Assembly (NCBI GenBank): GCA_026394855.1
Contig: JAPLZT010000067.1
Span: 1 to 6,625, forward strand
Reading direction: 5' to 3'
DNA from: Candidatus Woesebacteria bacterium
Lineage (GTDB): Bacteria > Patescibacteriota > Microgenomatia > UBA8517
DNA: 6,625 nucleotides
A program made the translations under genes and the position numbers. Each line of letters begins with the position of its first letter. Position 1 is the first letter of the stretch. Shown here piece after piece: positions 4,647 to 6,625 of the stretch. The notes under the pieces were generated by a model, which saw only the letters and a list, made by a program, of their open reading frames with translations, did not search any database and was not told the DNA's origin.

Positions 4647-5768
4647 ATGGATTTAGAAGTTTTGCAGGAAAATTTAAGTAAAGCTCTTTCTATAACATCA
4701 CGCTTTGTAAGTTCCAGAGCACAGCTTCCTGTTCTTGCAAACATTCTTCTTAGGGGAGACAAAACAAAATTAATATTATCAGCAACTAATTTGGAAACTT
4801 CTGCTTCAATTTCCTTAGGGGCAAAAATAAAAGAAGATGGGGAATTGACAATTCCGGCAAAAAACTTTTTTGAGATTGTCAGTAACCTAAACTCTGGAAC
4901 TATTCATTTGATATCCGAGAAAGAAAGTTTAAGAATTACAGGATCAGGTTTTACAGGAAGAATATCAGGGATGAATGCGTCAGATTTTCCTAAAGTCCCT
5001 CAAATCATTAAAAAAGATGAATCGATCGATCTTTCTAAAACAAAATTTTTAAATGCGTTACCTCAAGTTTCTTTTGCAGCTTCTTCCGATGAAGGGCGAC
5101 CAATTTTGACAGGAATTCTTTTTATTCTTTCCAAAAAAAATCTATCTTTGGTTGCAACTGACGGCTTTAGGCTTTCTAAGAAAACAATTAATCTTGAAAA
5201 GGCAGGTCGCGAGATTAAAATAGTTATTCCTAAAAACATTCTCTTGGAAGTTTCAAGGGTAGGGGAAGAAAATGAAAATATCCTTTTAGGCGTAAAAGAA
5301 AAAGAAAAACAGATAGTTTTTGGACTGGATAATTTAATTCTTTCTTCAAGGGTTTTGGAAGGGGAATTTCCCGACTTTGAAAAAATAATACCAAAAAACT
5401 CAAGTGTTAAGGTTAGGGTAGATAAAGAAGAGTTTTTAAGAGCCGTTAAACTTTCTTCTGTTTTTGCCAGAGATTCTGCAAATATTGTGAAAATAAAAAT
5501 AATGAAAGATTCTATAAAGCTTTCCGCGGAAAGCTCGCAGGTAGGAAATCAGGAAACAGTCATAGATGCGAAGATAAATACCGAAGGCCCTGAGCTTGTC
5601 GAAGGGGAAATATCTTTTAATTATAAATTTTTGGAAGATTTTCTAAGAGCAGTAACAGGAGAAGAAGTTGTCATGGAATTTAATAATGCTTCGTCCCCGG
5701 GAGTTTTTACCGACCCTAAAGACCCCAATTTTCTTCATCTTATAATGCCTGTCAAAGTCCAGACTTAA
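4647..5768 (+). CDS. dnaN: DNA polymerase III beta subunit (sliding clamp)
   Basis: A complete 373-residue beta clamp, the ring that tethers DNA polymerase to its template. Three repeated clamp domains span roughly 1-120, 125-245 and 246-373. Typical blocks are LPVLANILL (27-35), FSSSDEGRPILTGILF-like sequence near 143-160, ATDGFRLS shortly after, and the C-terminal LHLIMPVKV. The ATG lies 13 bases after AAGG (4630-4633), a weak ribosome site inside the AT-rich unwinding tract, so DNA opening and dnaN expression share sequence. The stop overlaps by 4 bp the end of a convergent gene. No recF or gyrB follows. Confidence 0.97.
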   Translation: MDLEVLQENLSKALSITSRFVSSRAQLPVLANILLRGDKTKLILSATNLETSASISLGAKIKEDGELTIPAKNFFEIVSNLNSGTIHLISEKESLRITGSGFTGRISGMNASDFPKVPQIIKKDESIDLSKTKFLNALPQVSFAASSDEGRPILTGILFILSKKNLSLVATDGFRLSKKTINLEKAGREIKIVIPKNILLEVSRVGEENENILLGVKEKEKQIVFGLDNLILSSRVLEGEFPDFEKIIPKNSSVKVRVDKEEFLRAVKLSSVFARDSANIVKIKIMKDSIKLSAESSQVGNQETVIDAKINTEGPELVEGEISFNYKFLEDFLRAVTGEEVVMEFNNASSPGVFTDPKDPNFLHLIMPVKVQT

Positions 5769-6334
5769 AAGGTTGGTTTAGGTGGTTTTACGGAATAACC
5801 TTGTCCCCATTTATTTAAAAAGGTATCTATATCGGTAGGAGTAAAATGCCAGATCTCTAAAAGGTCCCTTGTTATGGAATTCCCTAAATATGCAACGCCT
5901 TTGTCTGGGTAAACATAAAGATCAAATCCGTTAATAGAATTTGATCCGTAAAGGGTGTTTGGGGCTAGTCCATATTTTGATGTAATTGTGTCAACGGTTT
6001 TTTTATCTGAAAGTGTAACAATCTCTTTAAAAAACTGAGCGGTTCCGTTTTCAATTACAGCCTCGTTGTTTGCAACGGAAGTTGAAGATTTAAAAAAATA
6101 TACATTTTCCTTTTGAATTATGGGATTACCCAATACGTCCGTAACATCCTTTGTTGTGCTTTCTCCCGGTGTTAACTTGCTCCAGTCGATTGTTTTTATC
6201 TGAGACGGCTGTGGGGTGGCGTTGTTGTTTGTTTTTGGTTTTGTGCTTGAAAAAACAAAGACAACAGAAATTACTGATAACAATAACAATCCCACTAGAA
6301 GATACTTTGTCTTTTGGCCAAGATGTTTATTCAT
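5765..6334 (-). CDS. Membrane-anchored extracytoplasmic protein with BamE/SmpA-like motif
   Basis: An unrecognised 189-residue protein. It has a short basic N-terminus, one hydrophobic segment (about 11-30, YLLVGLLLLSVISVVFVFSS), then an Asn/Thr/Pro-rich spacer (about 31-47) and a soluble part that should face outside. No lipobox cysteine follows the hydrophobic segment, so it is probably a signal anchor, not a lipoprotein. WSKLTPGESTTKDVTDVLGNP (51-71) resembles the 'L..G.T..dV...LG.P' start of the BamE/SmpA fold, but a monoderm would have no BAM complex, so the function is not implied. The C-terminus is proline and lysine rich (KPPKPTF). It lies 17 bp after the metallopeptidase gene on the same strand, probably co-transcribed, and ends 4 bp inside dnaN. 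Confidence 0.75.
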   Translation of the reverse strand: MNKHLGQKTKYLLVGLLLLSVISVVFVFSSTKPKTNNNATPQPSQIKTIDWSKLTPGESTTKDVTDVLGNPIIQKENVYFFKSSTSVANNEAVIENGTAQFFKEIVTLSDKKTVDTITSKYGLAPNTLYGSNSINGFDLYVYPDKGVAYLGNSITRDLLEIWHFTPTDIDTFLNKWGQGYSVKPPKPTF

Positions 6335-6351
6335 ATCTTATTTTACAATAT

Positions 6352-6625
6352 TTACCAATCTAAGTTGCTGTAAAAAATATTATTGCGTGCAAATTGCCAG
6401 TGATTTGGATATTGTGTTTTGTAATTTGTGAGGCAAGCGTTATTGGTGTTTGAAGTGTGTGAAACAAAAAGAGCAATTGTTTCAGGGAAGTCTTCTGCTT
6501 GTGTTTGGTTCAAAAGGTATGTACAAAGAAAACCTTCTGATTTAACCCCGTCGTTATACAAAAATGTACTAAGTTTTCCCGGTATCCACGCAGCATATAA
6601 ATGTCCTGTTTCATGAGTAAGAGTG
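6352..6625 (-). CDS. Zinc metallopeptidase-like protein (partial, C-terminal 90 residues)
   Basis: The frame is open from the right edge to TAA at 6352-6354; the start lies outside the window. The visible part begins TLTHETGHLYAAW, containing the zinc-binding HExxH motif (HETGH). About 35 residues later comes EDFPETIALFV, resembling the 'EDFAE' helix that supplies the third, glutamate ligand in gluzincin-type peptidases. Both histidines, the catalytic glutamate and the downstream glutamate are present, so the active site looks intact. The end YPNHWQFARNNIFYSNLDW closes the domain. A TTG at 6561 is only an internal codon. Substrate and secretion signal cannot be judged from this fragment. It is probably the upstream gene of a two-gene unit with the anchored protein. 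Confidence 0.75.
   Translation of the reverse strand, partial: TLTHETGHLYAAWIPGKLSTFLYNDGVKSEGFLCTYLLNQTQAEDFPETIALFVSHTSNTNNACLTNYKTQYPNHWQFARNNIFYSNLDW

Noticed and set aside
5755..5800. Shared bidirectional terminator between dnaN and the convergent gene
   Set aside because: The stop codons overlap and I see no stem followed by a T-run in either direction near the junction.

Overview
This window is the replication-origin neighbourhood of an AT-rich bacterial chromosome. The most likely source is a member of the Candidate Phyla Radiation (Patescibacteria), probably Microgenomates. The protein styles support this: a short monoderm-type YidC, a Jag protein that begins directly at its KH domain, a compact DnaA, and an O-antigen-ligase-family protein with an 'LPTQ...HFWP...RVDYLSP.IYLTDIL' start that I associate with Microgenomates. 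The standard code with TGA as stop fits every gene. The lineage is my inference from recalled families; no search was run.

Left arm (1-2908, minus strand). This is a tightly packed cluster reading away from the origin: rpmH (L34), rnpA (RNase P protein), yidD, yidC, jag, then a polytopic O-antigen-ligase-like gene that runs off the left edge. Stops and starts touch or overlap at almost every junction (TAATG, TAA-ATG, ATGA), so it is probably one operon led by a promoter just upstream of rpmH. It combines ribosome and RNase P supply with membrane-protein insertion. The jag gene is broken: its KH half and R3H half lie in different frames with the connecting segment missing. The ligase frame stays open but contains a cluster of strong hairpins near its 3' end, one of which looks like an eight-codon palindromic insertion.

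Centre (2909-4646). The rpmH-dnaA intergenic region has a perfect DnaA box and two facing arrays of four 7-bp repeats that together form a large imperfect inverted repeat ending six bases before dnaA. dnaA is complete. The dnaA-dnaN gap holds a cluster of DnaA boxes in one orientation. Its last box is followed by a short spacer, six DnaA-trio-like triplets and an AT-rich tract that ends at the dnaN start. This matches the known layout of a basal unwinding system and is the best candidate for oriC.

Right arm (4647-6625). dnaN (beta clamp) is complete. It is followed directly, with a 4-bp stop overlap, by two convergent minus-strand genes: a membrane-anchored extracytoplasmic protein with a BamE/SmpA-like motif, and the C-terminal end of a zinc metallopeptidase (HETGH). 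No recF or gyrB follows dnaN. DnaA opens the origin and the clamp from dnaN loads there, while the left operon supplies translation and membrane-insertion factors. The two right-hand genes look unrelated to replication.
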